From positions 124,001 to 188,000 of the forward strand of contig CAVVCU010000018.1 of NCBI GenBank assembly GCA_963746825.1: a DNA stretch of 64,000 bases, in the 5' to 3' direction. Numbering within the stretch: position 1 is the first letter of the stretch; every line of letters begins with the position of its first letter. The notes under the pieces are model-generated. The model did no database searches. It was not told the DNA's origin and saw only the letters and a list, made by a program, of their open reading frames with translations. Shown here in pieces: positions 49,839 through 58,652 of this stretch. The DNA comes from JACVRW01 sp963746825 (GTDB lineage Bacteria > Actinomycetota > Thermoleophilia > Solirubrobacterales > Thermoleophilaceae). The position numbers were made by a program, and so were the translations under genes.

Positions 49839-49916
49839 ATGTCCGGACACGCCGCCAACGCTGTGCTCCTCGCGAGCGCCCCACGGCGTGTCTATTCGGC
49901 CTGGCGATTTAGCTAG
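49839..49916 (+). CDS. Candidate 25-residue aromatic leader peptide upstream of aroF
   Basis: ATG 49839 opens a 25-codon frame ending RRVYSAWRFS and TAG 49914-49916. Tyr, Trp and Phe, the three end products of the pathway, all fall in the last seven codons. Eight bases upstream of the ATG sits an extended -10 box (TGCTAACAAT, 49822-49831), so the transcript would begin at or next to the ATG. This fits a leaderless leader peptide and explains the missing ribosome-binding site. Its stop codon directly adjoins a foldable segment in front of aroF. Classical attenuation of this sort is known for other amino-acid operons; this one is inferred from sequence only. Confidence 0.6.
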   Translation: MSGHAANAVLLASAPRRVYSAWRFS

Positions 49917-49986
49917 GCGTTCGGCTGCCCTGGCTGCCCACCTCGCAGCCGTTTCCTGAGCGGAAACTCCGTCTCGCCGGACGCCT
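49915..49986 (+). promoter_or_regulatory. Structured attenuator-like leader of aroF
   Basis: AGGCGTTCGG (49915-49924), overlapping the leader stop codon, pairs with CCGGACGCCT (49977-49986; one G-U), enclosing two hairpins: GGCTGC/GCAGCC (49932-49937 with 49945-49950) and GTTTCC/GGAAAC (49951-49956 with 49962-49967). A second GGCTGC copy at 49923-49928 can compete for the same GCAGCC arm. A ribosome stalled at the Tyr/Trp/Phe codons would mask the first arm and change the fold. No U-run is seen, so control could be on translation or by another termination mode. Confidence 0.55.
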
Positions 49987-50046
49987 TCACCAGCACGCTC
50001 GCAACATCCACCGGTTGGACATCTGCCAGGCTTTGAGAGGACACCA

Positions 50047-51072
50047 ATGATGATCGTGATGAAAGAGGGGGCGACGGAGGCGCAGATCAGCGCCGTCGTC
50101 CGAAGGGTCGAGACGGTCGGCGCGGACGCTCACCTGTCCCGCGGCGAGTTCGTGACCGTGATCGGCGCGATCGGCGACCGCGAGCAGGTCGCCAACCTGG
50201 GCCTGGAGGGCGCCGACGGGGTAGATCACCTCGTTCCGATCCTGAAGCCCTACAAGCTGGCCTCGCTCGAGTACCGCCGCGAAGAGCGAACGGTGGTCGA
50301 GATCGACGGGCGCCGCATCGGCGCCGACAACTTCGCCACGATCGCGGGGCCCTGCACGGTCGAGTCGCGCGAGGTGCTCCTGGACGCCGCGCGCACCGTG
50401 CGCGACGCGGGCGCGCAGATGCTGCGCGGCGGGGCCTACAAGCCGCGCACCTCTCCCTACTCCTTCCAGGGGCTGGGCGAGGCCGGGCTGCGCCTGCTGG
50501 CCGAGGCCAAGGAGGAAACCGGGCTGCCGATCGTGACCGAGCTGATGGACGTGCGCGATCTCGACTCGGTGCTCGAGGTGGCCGACGTAGTCCAGGTCGG
50601 CGCCCGCAACATGCAGAACTACACGCTGCTCACCGAGCTGGGCCGCGCGGGCCGGCCGGTCCTGCTCAAGCGCGGGCTCTCGGCCACGCTCGAGGAGCTG
50701 CTGATGTCCGCGGAGTATGTGCTCAAGGAGGGCAACCCGAACGTGATGCTCTGCGAGCGCGGCATCCGCACCTACGAGCCGAGCTATCGCTTCACGCTCG
50801 ACCTGATGGCCGTGCCCGTGCTGCGCGAGCTCACCCACCTGCCGATCGTGGTCGACCCGTCGCATGCGGCGGGCAAGCGCTCGCTGGTCGAGCCGCTGTC
50901 GCTGGCGGCCGCGGCCGCCGGCGCGGACGGGATCATCGTCGAGGTGCATCCCTGTCCCGAGGAGGCCGTGTGCGACGGACCGCAGGCGCTGCAATCCGAC
51001 GGGTTCGCGGAGTACCTGCGCAAGCTCGAGGCGGCAGCGGAGCTGGCGGGCAAGACCCTGGCCGCGGTTTAG
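50047..51072 (+). CDS. aroF: 3-deoxy-7-phosphoheptulonate synthase (DAHP synthase)
   Basis: A 341-residue type I-beta DAHP synthase, the first enzyme of the shikimate pathway (PEP plus erythrose 4-phosphate). An N-terminal ferredoxin-like regulatory domain (MIVMKEGATEAQISAVVRRVE, VIGAIGD; residues 1-70) precedes the TIM barrel with IAGPCTVESRE, MLRGGAYKPRTSPYSFQGLG, VQVGARNMQNY, VDPSHAAGKRSLVEP and VHPCPEEAVCDGPQAL, which hold the metal and substrate ligands. The FL domain usually gives feedback sensitivity to Tyr. GAGAGGA precedes the ATG. Upstream lies the candidate leader peptide. Confidence 0.95.
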   Translation: MMIVMKEGATEAQISAVVRRVETVGADAHLSRGEFVTVIGAIGDREQVANLGLEGADGVDHLVPILKPYKLASLEYRREERTVVEIDGRRIGADNFATIAGPCTVESREVLLDAARTVRDAGAQMLRGGAYKPRTSPYSFQGLGEAGLRLLAEAKEETGLPIVTELMDVRDLDSVLEVADVVQVGARNMQNYTLLTELGRAGRPVLLKRGLSATLEELLMSAEYVLKEGNPNVMLCERGIRTYEPSYRFTLDLMAVPVLRELTHLPIVVDPSHAAGKRSLVEPLSLAAAAAGADGIIVEVHPCPEEAVCDGPQALQSDGFAEYLRKLEAAAELAGKTLAAV

Positions 51073-51079
51073 CTCGCCC

Positions 51080-52144
51080 ATGCGCATAGCCGTCCTCGGC
51101 GTGGGGCTGATCGGCGGTTCCATCGGCCTGGCCGCCCGCCAGAACGTCGAGGGCGCGGAGGTGGTGGGCTTCGGGCGCAACCCGGACAATCTGCGCCTCG
51201 CGCTCGAGCGCGGCGCGATCGACCACGCCGCGGGCTCCCTCGAGGAGGCGCTCGACGGGGCGGAGCTGTGCTTCGCCTGTGCGCCGGTGGGCGCCCTGCC
51301 GGGCCAGCTGCGCGACGCCCTGGCGGCCGCGGGGCCGGGCTGCGCGGTCAGCGACGTGGGCTCCACCAAGGGCGAGCTGCTCTCCGCCATCGACGACTCG
51401 CGCTTCATCGGCGGGCACCCGGTGGCCGGCGCGGAGACTGCCGGGGTGGCCCACTCGCGAGCCGACCTCTTTCAGGGCGCGGTCTGGTACCTCACGCCGC
51501 ACTCGCGCTCCCAGGGCCTGCTCTACGAGCGCCTGCACCGTTTCGTGATCGACCTCGGGGCCCGGCCCGTGGCCGTCGAGCCCGAGACCCATGACCGTCT
51601 CGTCGCGGTGTTCAGCCATCTCCCGCACGTGCTGGCCAACGTGCTCGCCTCGCAGGCGGCGGGCCGCTTGCTCGACCACGGCGAGGCGCTGCGCCAGGTT
51701 GGCCCGAGCTTTCGCGACATGACCCGGGTGGCGGGTGCCAACACCGAGATGTGGACCGACATCTACAACGCCAACCGGGCGGCCATCGTCGAGGAGATCC
51801 GCGACTTCCGCCGCGAGCTGGAGCGCGTGGAGGGGCTCCTCGAGGGCGAGGACACGGCCGGCTGGAACGACCGCGCGCGCGACGACCGCCGCGCCCTGCT
51901 GGAGACGGGGGCGACCGGCGGGCCGGTGCACGAGCTTCGTCTCACCGTGCCCAATCGCCCCGGTATCGTCGCCGAGGTGGCGGTGGCGCTCGGAAAGGCG
52001 GGAGTGAACATCGTCGACATGGCCCTTGCCCCCGCGCCCGACATGCGCTCCGGGGCCATGACGCTGTGGATCGGCGGCGACACGCCCGCGGCGCGCGCCC
52101 GCGAGCTGATCGGCGCACTCGGCTTTCCTGTAGATCAGGCATGA
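51080..52144 (+). CDS. tyrA: Prephenate dehydrogenase with ACT domain
   Basis: A 354-residue NAD(P)-dependent enzyme of tyrosine synthesis. It has a Rossmann fold VLGVGLIGGSIGLAAR, SDVGSTKGEL, FIGGHPVAGAETAGVAHSRADLFQG and the helical domain with VAVFSHLPHVLANVLA and FRDMTRVAGANTEMWTDIYNANR. The C-terminal ACT domain (residues about 285-354: HELRLTVPNRPGIVAEVAVALGKAGVNIVDM) probably senses Tyr or another amino acid. The start is ATG 51080. The stop overlaps the aroA start by 4 bases. Confidence 0.94.
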   Translation: MRIAVLGVGLIGGSIGLAARQNVEGAEVVGFGRNPDNLRLALERGAIDHAAGSLEEALDGAELCFACAPVGALPGQLRDALAAAGPGCAVSDVGSTKGELLSAIDDSRFIGGHPVAGAETAGVAHSRADLFQGAVWYLTPHSRSQGLLYERLHRFVIDLGARPVAVEPETHDRLVAVFSHLPHVLANVLASQAAGRLLDHGEALRQVGPSFRDMTRVAGANTEMWTDIYNANRAAIVEEIRDFRRELERVEGLLEGEDTAGWNDRARDDRRALLETGATGGPVHELRLTVPNRPGIVAEVAVALGKAGVNIVDMALAPAPDMRSGAMTLWIGGDTPAARARELIGALGFPVDQA

Positions 52145-53457
52145 GCCCGCGCAACGTGCGCTTCGAGCCCTCCGGTCCGCTGCGAGGGGATTTCACACCA
52201 CCCGCCGACAAGTCGATCTCCCACCGCGCCGCCCTGTTCGGCGCGATGGCCGACGCGCCGGTCACGATCCGCAACTACCTGGACTCGGCGGACACGCGGT
52301 CCACGCTCGAGGCCCTCGTGAAGCTGGGCGCCGGCGTGGAGGAGCAGGGCGAGGGCGGCATCGTCGTGCGCGGCGTGGGGCTCCATGCCCCTCTCGAGAC
52401 CACCGGCGGCCTGCTCGACGTGGGCAACTCGGGCACCCTGATGCGCCTCCTGCCGGGCTGGCTCGCCGGGCAGCCGGGACGCTCCTGGACCCTCGACGGC
52501 GACGAGTCGATCCGCCGCCGTCCGGTCGACCGGGTGGCCGAGCCGCTGCGGCTCATGGGCGCCGGGCTCGAGGCGAGCGAGGGCCGTTTCCCTCCCTTCA
52601 CCGTGCGCGGCGCCGACCTGACGGGCATCGAGTACGAGCTGCCGATGGCCAGCGCGCAGGTGAAGTCGTGCGTGTTGATCGCGGGGATGCTGGCCGCCGG
52701 CGCCACCACGATCGTCGATCCCGCGCCCAGCCGCGACCACACCGAGCGCCTGATGCGCCGAGCGCGGGTGCCCTTCGAGCGCGAGGGCGCGCGCCTGACC
52801 GTGGCGGCGGTGGACGAGCTCGAGATCGACGAGATAGCGGTGCCCGGCGATCCCTCGTCGGCGGCGTTCATGGTGGCCGCGGCGACGCTGGTCGGCGGCT
52901 CGCGGGTGGTCGTCCGCGACGTGGGCCTCAACTGGACCCGCACCGGCTTCTTTCGCATCGCCCAGCGGATGGGCGCGGTGATCCTCGGCGATCCCGAGGA
53001 GCCGGAGAGCACGGCCGACGACGAGCCGGTGGGCGAGCTCGACGTGGCCTCATCGTCGCTGGAGGGCACGGTGGTGGAGGCGCACGAGGTGCCGACGGCC
53101 ATCGACGAGCTCACCCTCGTGGCGCTGCTCGGAGCGTTCGCCGAGGGCGAGACCGTGCTGCGGGGCGCCGAGGAGCTGCGGCTCAAGGAATCGGACCGGA
53201 TCGCGGCGGTCGTGGCCGGGCTGCGCGGGCTCGGGGCGGACATCGAGGAGACCGCGGACGGCTTCGCGGTCCGGGGCGACGGTTCGCCGCTGCCCGGCGG
53301 GACGATCGACTCGCTCGGAGACCACCGCCTGGCGATGCTGGGCGCGGTGGCGGGTTTGGCCTCGTCGGGGGGAGTGGAGGTGGTCGGGATGGACGCCGCC
53401 GCGGTTTCCTATCCGGGGTTCGAGCGGGATCTGCGCACGCTGCTCGGCGACGGTTAG
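52141..53457 (+). CDS. aroA: 3-phosphoshikimate 1-carboxyvinyltransferase (EPSP synthase)
   Basis: A 438-residue enzyme joining PEP and shikimate 3-phosphate. PADKSISHRAALFGAMA holds the active-site Lys, and LDVGNSGTLMRLLPG is the PEP-binding GNSGT loop. DGDESIRRRPVDRVAEPLRLMGA, VKSCVLIAG, VPGDPSSAAF and EELRLKESDRIAAVVAGLRGLGADIEE hold the remaining catalytic residues. An acidic insertion (DPEEPESTADDEPVGELD) lies in the second half. The ATG overlaps the tyrA stop; cmk follows after 11 bases. Confidence 0.95.
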   Translation: MSPRNVRFEPSGPLRGDFTPPADKSISHRAALFGAMADAPVTIRNYLDSADTRSTLEALVKLGAGVEEQGEGGIVVRGVGLHAPLETTGGLLDVGNSGTLMRLLPGWLAGQPGRSWTLDGDESIRRRPVDRVAEPLRLMGAGLEASEGRFPPFTVRGADLTGIEYELPMASAQVKSCVLIAGMLAAGATTIVDPAPSRDHTERLMRRARVPFEREGARLTVAAVDELEIDEIAVPGDPSSAAFMVAAATLVGGSRVVVRDVGLNWTRTGFFRIAQRMGAVILGDPEEPESTADDEPVGELDVASSSLEGTVVEAHEVPTAIDELTLVALLGAFAEGETVLRGAEELRLKESDRIAAVVAGLRGLGADIEETADGFAVRGDGSPLPGGTIDSLGDHRLAMLGAVAGLASSGGVEVVGMDAAAVSYPGFERDLRTLLGDG

Positions 53458-53468
53458 CCTCAGCCACC

Positions 53469-54080
53469 ATGGTGGTGGCGATCGACGGCCCCGCGGGCGC
53501 GGGCAAGAGCACGGTGGCGCGCGCGGCGGCGCGGGCGCTCGGCTTCACCTACCTCGACTCGGGGGCCATGTACCGGGCGGTGGGGCTGATGACGCTGCGC
53601 CACGGGGGAGCGGCCTCCGAACAGGCCGAGCGCCTCGAGCTCGAGCTGGGTGAGCGCGTGATCGCCAACGGCGAGGACGTGACCGAGGCGATCCGCACCC
53701 CGGACGTGTCCGAGGCCGCTTCGCGAGTGGCCACCAACGCGAAGGTGCGCGAGGCGCTCGTCCACAAGCAGCGCGAGCTGCTCGCCGGCGGCGACTGGGT
53801 GGCCGAGGGGCGCGACATCGGCACCGTCGTTGCGCCCGACGCGGCCGTGAAGGTCTTCCTCACCGCGAGCCCCGAGGAACGAGCCCGGCGGCGCGCGCAG
53901 GAGCTCGGCACCGACGCGGAGACCGTCCTCAAGGATCAGGCCCTGCGCGACGCCCAGGACACCACGCGCGAGCACTCGCCGCTCCAGGTGGCCGACGGCG
54001 CGGTCGAGCTCGACACGGGCGGGCTGACCGTCGACCAGGTCGTCGAGCGCATCGCGCAGCTGGTGAGGCGCGCGTCGTGA
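53469..54080 (+). CDS. cmk: Cytidylate kinase
   Basis: A 203-residue nucleoside monophosphate kinase for (d)CMP. P-loop AIDGPAGAGKSTVARAAARALG, YLDSGAMYRA, the Arg-containing DVSEAASRVATNAKVREALVHKQREL, GDWVAEGRDIGTVVAPDAAVKVFLTASPEERARRR and the C-terminal DTTREHSPL are conserved. It is slightly shorter than average (usual about 220), with a short CMP-binding insert. ATG 53469 is used. The stop overlaps der by 4 bases; the cmk-der pair is a conserved neighbourhood. Confidence 0.95.
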   Translation: MVVAIDGPAGAGKSTVARAAARALGFTYLDSGAMYRAVGLMTLRHGGAASEQAERLELELGERVIANGEDVTEAIRTPDVSEAASRVATNAKVREALVHKQRELLAGGDWVAEGRDIGTVVAPDAAVKVFLTASPEERARRRAQELGTDAETVLKDQALRDAQDTTREHSPLQVADGAVELDTGGLTVDQVVERIAQLVRRAS

Positions 54081-55381
54081 AGCGCTCGAAGGTCGCCGTG
54101 CTCGGCTATCCCAACGTGGGCAAGTCGACCCTGGTCAACCGGCTCTCAGGCACCCGCGAAGCGGTGGTGCACGAGCAGGCCGGGGTCACGCGCGACCGCA
54201 AGGAGATCGACGCCGACTGGAACGGGCTGTCGTTCACCCTGGTCGACACCGGTGGCGTCGACTCGGCCGGCGAGCACGAGATGTCCGACGAGATCCGCCG
54301 CCAGTCGCTGGCCGCGCTGGCCGACTCGCAGCTGGCCGTGCTCGTGGTGGACGCGCGCGCCGGCCTGCGCCCGGGCGACGCCGAGCTGGCCCGCGAGCTG
54401 CGCGGGGGCGACGTGCCGGTGATCGTGGCCGCCAACAAGGTCGACGACGGGCGCCAGGAGGGCCTGGCCTCCGAGTTCTACGGCCTCGGGCTCGGCACGC
54501 CGATGCCCGTGTCGGCCACCCAGGGACTCGGCACGGGCGACCTGCTCGACCTGATCGTCAAGCGCCTGCCCGAGGGCGGGGCGGAGAGCTCGGAGGTCAC
54601 GCGGCTGGCCCTGATCGGGCGCCCGAACGTCGGCAAGTCGTCGCTGCTCAACAAGCTCCTGGGCGAGGAGCGCGTGATCGTGACCCCGGTGGCCGGCACC
54701 ACGCGCGACGCGATCGACACCCGCATCGAGTTCGACGGGCGCGAGGTGATCCTGGTGGACACCGCCGGCCTGCGGCGGCGCACCAAGGTGGCGGGCACGG
54801 TCGACTACTACGCCCAGCTGCGCTCCGAGCAGGCGGCCGACCGCGCCGACGTGGCCATCGTGGTCTGCGACGCGAGCGAGGGCGTGACGAGCGAGGACTT
54901 CCGCGTGGCCGAGATGGCCATGAAGGCCAAGTGCGCGACGGTGATCGCGCTCAACAAGTGGGATGCCACGAACACGGATCTGGAGGACGCCAAGGCGCGC
55001 GTGACCAAGAAGCTGCGCCAGCGCCCGCAGACCATGGCGGTGTCGGCGAAGACCGGGCGCGGCCTCAAGCGCCTGGTGGCCGAGGCACTCGGCCTGGCCG
55101 ACCGCTCGTCGGGCTGGATCCAGACGGCCGAGCTGAACCGCTTCCTGTCCGACCTGCAGTCGCTGCGCGAGCCGCCGTCGGTGCGCGGCAAGCGCCTGCG
55201 CATGTACTACATGGCCCAGTTCGAGACGCGCCCGCCGCGCTTCGCGGTGCAGGTGAACAACCGCGGCCAGGTGACCCGCGACTACGCGTACTTCCTCGAG
55301 AACCGCCTGCGCGACCGCTACGCCCTCCAGGGCGTGCCGCTGGTGATCGACTTCAAGACGAGCCGCGGGCGCTCGGGCTAG
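54077..55381 (+). CDS. der: GTPase Der (EngA)
   Basis: A 434-residue ribosome-assembly GTPase with two G domains and a KH-like end. G1: LGYPNVGKSTLVNRLSG, DTGGVD, NKVD. G2: IGRPNVGKSSLLNKLLG, GTTRDAID, DTAGLRRR, NKWD. The C-terminal KH-like domain (RLRMYYMAQFETRPPRFAVQVNNRGQVTRDYAYFLENRLRDRYAL) is complete. It matures the 50S subunit. The GTG start overlaps cmk; the end overlaps the convergent dehydratase gene by 29 bases. Confidence 0.96.
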   Translation: MKRSKVAVLGYPNVGKSTLVNRLSGTREAVVHEQAGVTRDRKEIDADWNGLSFTLVDTGGVDSAGEHEMSDEIRRQSLAALADSQLAVLVVDARAGLRPGDAELARELRGGDVPVIVAANKVDDGRQEGLASEFYGLGLGTPMPVSATQGLGTGDLLDLIVKRLPEGGAESSEVTRLALIGRPNVGKSSLLNKLLGEERVIVTPVAGTTRDAIDTRIEFDGREVILVDTAGLRRRTKVAGTVDYYAQLRSEQAADRADVAIVVCDASEGVTSEDFRVAEMAMKAKCATVIALNKWDATNTDLEDAKARVTKKLRQRPQTMAVSAKTGRGLKRLVAEALGLADRSSGWIQTAELNRFLSDLQSLREPPSVRGKRLRMYYMAQFETRPPRFAVQVNNRGQVTRDYAYFLENRLRDRYALQGVPLVIDFKTSRGRSG

Positions 55382-56354
55382 TGGCCAGCAGCTCGGCCAG
55401 CTGCGCCGGGCTGATGTTGCCGCCGCTGCACACGATCCCCACCCGTGCGCCCGCCAGGCGCTCGCGCAGCTTCAGCGCCGCGGCGAGCGCCGCCGCTCCC
55501 GCCAGCTCCACGAGGTTGCGGGTCAGCTCGATCAGGTGAAGGGCGGCGCGCCGCAGCTCGTCGTCGGACACCAGCACGAAGTCGTCGAGGCCCTCGCGCA
55601 TGATCTCCTGGGGCAGCTCGAAGGGCATGCGGGTCGCGAGGCCCTCCGCCGCCGTCTCGATGCGGTCCTCGACCATCGCGCGGGCGCGCCACGAGCGATA
55701 CGCCGAGGGCGCCGCGTCGGACTGCACGCCGATCACTCGCAGCTCCGGGCGCACGGCGCGCGCCACCACGCATGCCCCCGCCGCCCCGCTGCCGCCGCCG
55801 ATGGGGAGGATGAGCACGTCTAGGTCGGGGCGGTCCTCGAGGGTCTCCAGCGATCCGGTCGCCACTCCGGCGATCAGCAGCGGCTCGTTGCCGGAGTGCA
55901 CGTAGCGGCCGCCGCGGCGCGCCGCCTCCTCCTCGCAGCGCTCGACGGCGTCGTTGAAGTCCGCGCCGCCCTCGATCACCTCGGCGCCCAGCGCGCGCAT
56001 CGAGGCCACCTTGACCGGGTTGGGCGACTCGGGGACGAAGATGGCCGCCGGCGCCCCGAACAGGCGGGCCGCGTAGGCCACCGACTGACCGTGGTTGCCG
56101 GTGGAGGCGGCCAACACGCCGGCCTCACGTTCCGCGGGCTCGAGCGTCGAGACCAGATTGATCCCGCCGCGCACCTTGAAGGCGCCGGTGGGGAGGTGGT
56201 TCTCGTGCTTCACGTGCACCTCGGTGCCCACGAGCTCGTCGAGCAGCGGATAGTTGCGAAGCGGCGTGCGGGGCAGGTGGGAGCCGATGCGCCGGCGGGC
56301 GCTCAGCACGTCCACCAGCTCAGGGGTCGCGTAGGAAGCCGGCATGGCGGTCAT
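55353..56354 (-). CDS. Threonine dehydratase/serine racemase-like PLP enzyme
   Basis: A 333-residue fold-type II PLP enzyme. KHENHLPTGAFKVRGGINLV carries the PLP Lys, LAASTGNHGQSVAYAARLFG the dehydratase signature, LPIGGGSGAAGACVVARAV the phosphate loop and VCSGGNISPAQLAELL the PLP-ring Ser/Cys end. There is no ACT domain. It is the last gene of the tnaA-eamA-dehydratase operon; the ATG overlaps the eamA stop (ATGA). Activity may be on Thr or Ser, giving ammonia and a keto acid, or racemisation. Confidence 0.85.
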   Translation of the reverse strand: MTAMPASYATPELVDVLSARRRIGSHLPRTPLRNYPLLDELVGTEVHVKHENHLPTGAFKVRGGINLVSTLEPAEREAGVLAASTGNHGQSVAYAARLFGAPAAIFVPESPNPVKVASMRALGAEVIEGGADFNDAVERCEEEAARRGGRYVHSGNEPLLIAGVATGSLETLEDRPDLDVLILPIGGGSGAAGACVVARAVRPELRVIGVQSDAAPSAYRSWRARAMVEDRIETAAEGLATRMPFELPQEIMREGLDDFVLVSDDELRRAALHLIELTRNLVELAGAAALAAALKLRERLAGARVGIVCSGGNISPAQLAELLATSPSARGSS

Positions 56355-57229
56355 GATGCCGTCTCGCGGGTGGCGAGCGCCACTCCGGCGGCGGCCACCG
56401 CCATTCCCGCCCAGGCGAGCGCGGGCAGCGACTCCCCCAGCACGGCCCAGGCGATCAAGGCGGCCAGCGGCGGCACGAGGAAGAACAGAGCCGACACGCG
56501 CGACGCCTCGTTGCGCCTCACCATCGTCAGCAGGAGCGTGATGGACACGAGCGAGTTGGCGAACACCAGATAGGCGAGCGAGATGGCCAGATCGCCCGTC
56601 CACTCGACGGCGAAGCCCTCGAAGATGATCGCCGGCGGCAGGGTCACAGCCAGCGCCACCGAGAACTGGACGGTGTTGGCGGTGACCGGGTGGTGCTCGC
56701 TGCCGTGTCTTCGCTCGTAGAGCGTGCCCGCGGTCAGGGCCACCATGGCCGCCCCCGCGCAGAGCAGGCCGGCGACCGAGCTGCCGCCGACGCCCGAGCG
56801 CGAGCCGATCACCACCGCGGCTCCCGCCAGGCCCAGTGCCAGGCCCGCCCAGCGCGTCTTCGACACGCGCTCGCCCGCCACGCTGGGCGCCAGCAGCGCC
56901 ACCAGGATGGGTTGCAGCGACACGATCAGGGCCACGGTCCCGGCCGAGCTCTCGAGGTCGAGGGCCAGGTAGAGCAGGGTGAAGTAGGCCGCCTGCAGCA
57001 CCAGCCCCACCACGATCAGGTCGATCCAGTCGCGCCTCGTGGTGGGCAGCGGTGGGCGGAGAACGAGGAACGCGATAAGCAGGACCGCCACCACGATCGC
57101 GTAGCGCAGGGCGAGAAAGGTGACCGGCTCGGAGTCCGGCAGGCCGAGCGCCACGAAGGAGAAGCCCGCCGACCACAGCAGCAGGAACGTCGCCGGCGCC
57201 AGCCAGCGCGGCCCTTTAGACGAGCTCAA
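56351..57229 (-). CDS. EamA/DMT-family transporter
   Basis: A 292-residue transporter with ten membrane segments in two EamA halves. FLLLWSAGFSFVALGLPDSEPVTFLALRYAIVV begins the first, and LCAGAAMVALTAGTLYERRHG the second. SEDS or ATPase partners are not needed. The probable TTG start (57229) lies 14 bases inside the tryptophanase end; a later start would remove part of TM1. Coupled to a tryptophanase, it may export or import an amino acid or indole-like product. Confidence 0.85.
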   Translation of the reverse strand: MSSSKGPRWLAPATFLLLWSAGFSFVALGLPDSEPVTFLALRYAIVVAVLLIAFLVLRPPLPTTRRDWIDLIVVGLVLQAAYFTLLYLALDLESSAGTVALIVSLQPILVALLAPSVAGERVSKTRWAGLALGLAGAAVVIGSRSGVGGSSVAGLLCAGAAMVALTAGTLYERRHGSEHHPVTANTVQFSVALAVTLPPAIIFEGFAVEWTGDLAISLAYLVFANSLVSITLLLTMVRRNEASRVSALFFLVPPLAALIAWAVLGESLPALAWAGMAVAAAGVALATRETAS

Positions 57230-58583
57230 AGCGCGCGGTGAAGTGGCGCAGGGCGGACGGCTGCTCGACGATGCGCAGGCCGCGCAGCTCCCCGGCCCGG
57301 TCGGCCACCCGCAGGCAGACCTCGATCACGTAGTCGATGTGCGACTGGGTGTAGGTGCGGCGCGGTATCGCCAGGCGCACCAGGTCCATCGGGGCGGCCG
57401 ACTCACTGCCGTCGGGATGCCGGCCGAACATGACCGTGCCGATCTCACAACCGCGGATGCCGCCCTCGCGGTAGAGAGCCACGGCAAGCGCCTGGCCGGG
57501 GTACTCGAGCGGGTCGATGTGATCGAGCAGCGCCCGGGCGTCCAGGTAGACGGCGTGCCCGCCCACGGGCAGCACCACGGGAATGCCGGCCGCGTCGAGC
57601 GCCTCGCCCAGATACGCGGTGGAGCGGATTCGGTAGCGCAGGTAGTCCTCGTCGATCGACTCGCGCAGGCCCTGAGCCAGGGCGTCCATGTCGCGCCCGG
57701 CCATGCCGCCGTAGGTGGGAAAGCCCTCGGTCAGGATCAGGAGATTGCGGCACGCCTCCGCCAGCGCGTCGTCGTTGAGCGCGAGCCAGCCGCCGATGTT
57801 CCCCAACGGGTCCTTCTTGGCCGACATCGTCATGCCGTCGGCCAGCGCGGCCATCTCGCGCACGATGTCGCCCACCGACACGTCGGCGTAGCCCTCCTCG
57901 CGCTCCTTCACGAACCAGGCGTTCTCCGCGAAGCGACAGGCGTCGAGGTAGAGCGGGACCGCGAACTCGTCGCACGCCGCGCGCACGGCGCGCAGGTTCT
58001 CCATCGACACGGGCTGGCCGCCGCCCGAGTTGTTGGTCACGGTCACGAAGACCACGGGCACGTCGTGCTCGGCCAGCGCCTTGCGCAGGGCCTCGACGTC
58101 CATGTTGCCCTTGAACGGGTGGCGCGAGGCGGGGACCAGGGCCTCGGCGACCGGGATGTCGAGGGCCACCGCCCCGGTGTACTCGGCGTTCGCGCGGGTG
58201 GTGTCGAAGTGGGTGTTGTTCGGGATCACCTTGCCCGGGCCGCCCAGCGCGCTGAACAGGATCTTCTCTGCCGCGCGGCCCTGGTGGGTGGGGATGACGT
58301 GCTCGAAGGGGAAGAGCTCCTGGACCGCCTCGAGGAAGCGAAACCACGAGGGTGAGCCGGCGTAGCTCTCGTCGCCGCGCTGGAGGCTCGCCCACTGCTC
58401 GCTCGACATGGCTCCCGTGCCCGAGTCGGTGAGCAGGTCGATCAGCACGTCCTCGGCGCGCAGGCGAAACAGGTTGTGGTCGGCCTCGAGCAGCGCCGCC
58501 TCCCGCTCCTCGCGCGAGGTCAGCCGAATCGGCTCGACCGAGTGGATGCGGAAGGGCTCGATGATCGTCCGCCATTGATCCAT
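57216..58583 (-). CDS. tnaA: Tryptophanase
   Basis: A 455-residue beta-eliminating lyase. FRIHSVEPIRLTSREEREAALLEADHNLFRL, VLIDLLTDSGTGAMSSEQWASLQRGDESYAGS, PTHQGRAAEKILF, SMENLRAVRAACDEFAVPLYLDACRFAENAWFV and the PLP Lys in MSAKKD are strong matches. LRHFTARFEL near the end holds the His of tryptophanases. GIRGCEIG carries Ile where tyrosine phenol-lyase has Arg (MERG), so tryptophan to indole, pyruvate and ammonia is the best call. ATG 58583 is preferred to GTG 58598. It heads an operon with a transporter and a dehydratase. Confidence 0.9.
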   Translation of the reverse strand: MDQWRTIIEPFRIHSVEPIRLTSREEREAALLEADHNLFRLRAEDVLIDLLTDSGTGAMSSEQWASLQRGDESYAGSPSWFRFLEAVQELFPFEHVIPTHQGRAAEKILFSALGGPGKVIPNNTHFDTTRANAEYTGAVALDIPVAEALVPASRHPFKGNMDVEALRKALAEHDVPVVFVTVTNNSGGGQPVSMENLRAVRAACDEFAVPLYLDACRFAENAWFVKEREEGYADVSVGDIVREMAALADGMTMSAKKDPLGNIGGWLALNDDALAEACRNLLILTEGFPTYGGMAGRDMDALAQGLRESIDEDYLRYRIRSTAYLGEALDAAGIPVVLPVGGHAVYLDARALLDHIDPLEYPGQALAVALYREGGIRGCEIGTVMFGRHPDGSESAAPMDLVRLAIPRRTYTQSHIDYVIEVCLRVADRAGELRGLRIVEQPSALRHFTARFELV

Positions 58584-58652
58584 GGGCGCAGTTTCCACCC
58601 CGGCGGCCGCGGGTGCCCTTCAGCCCGGCCGTCCGCGGCCGAACACCGGGTC

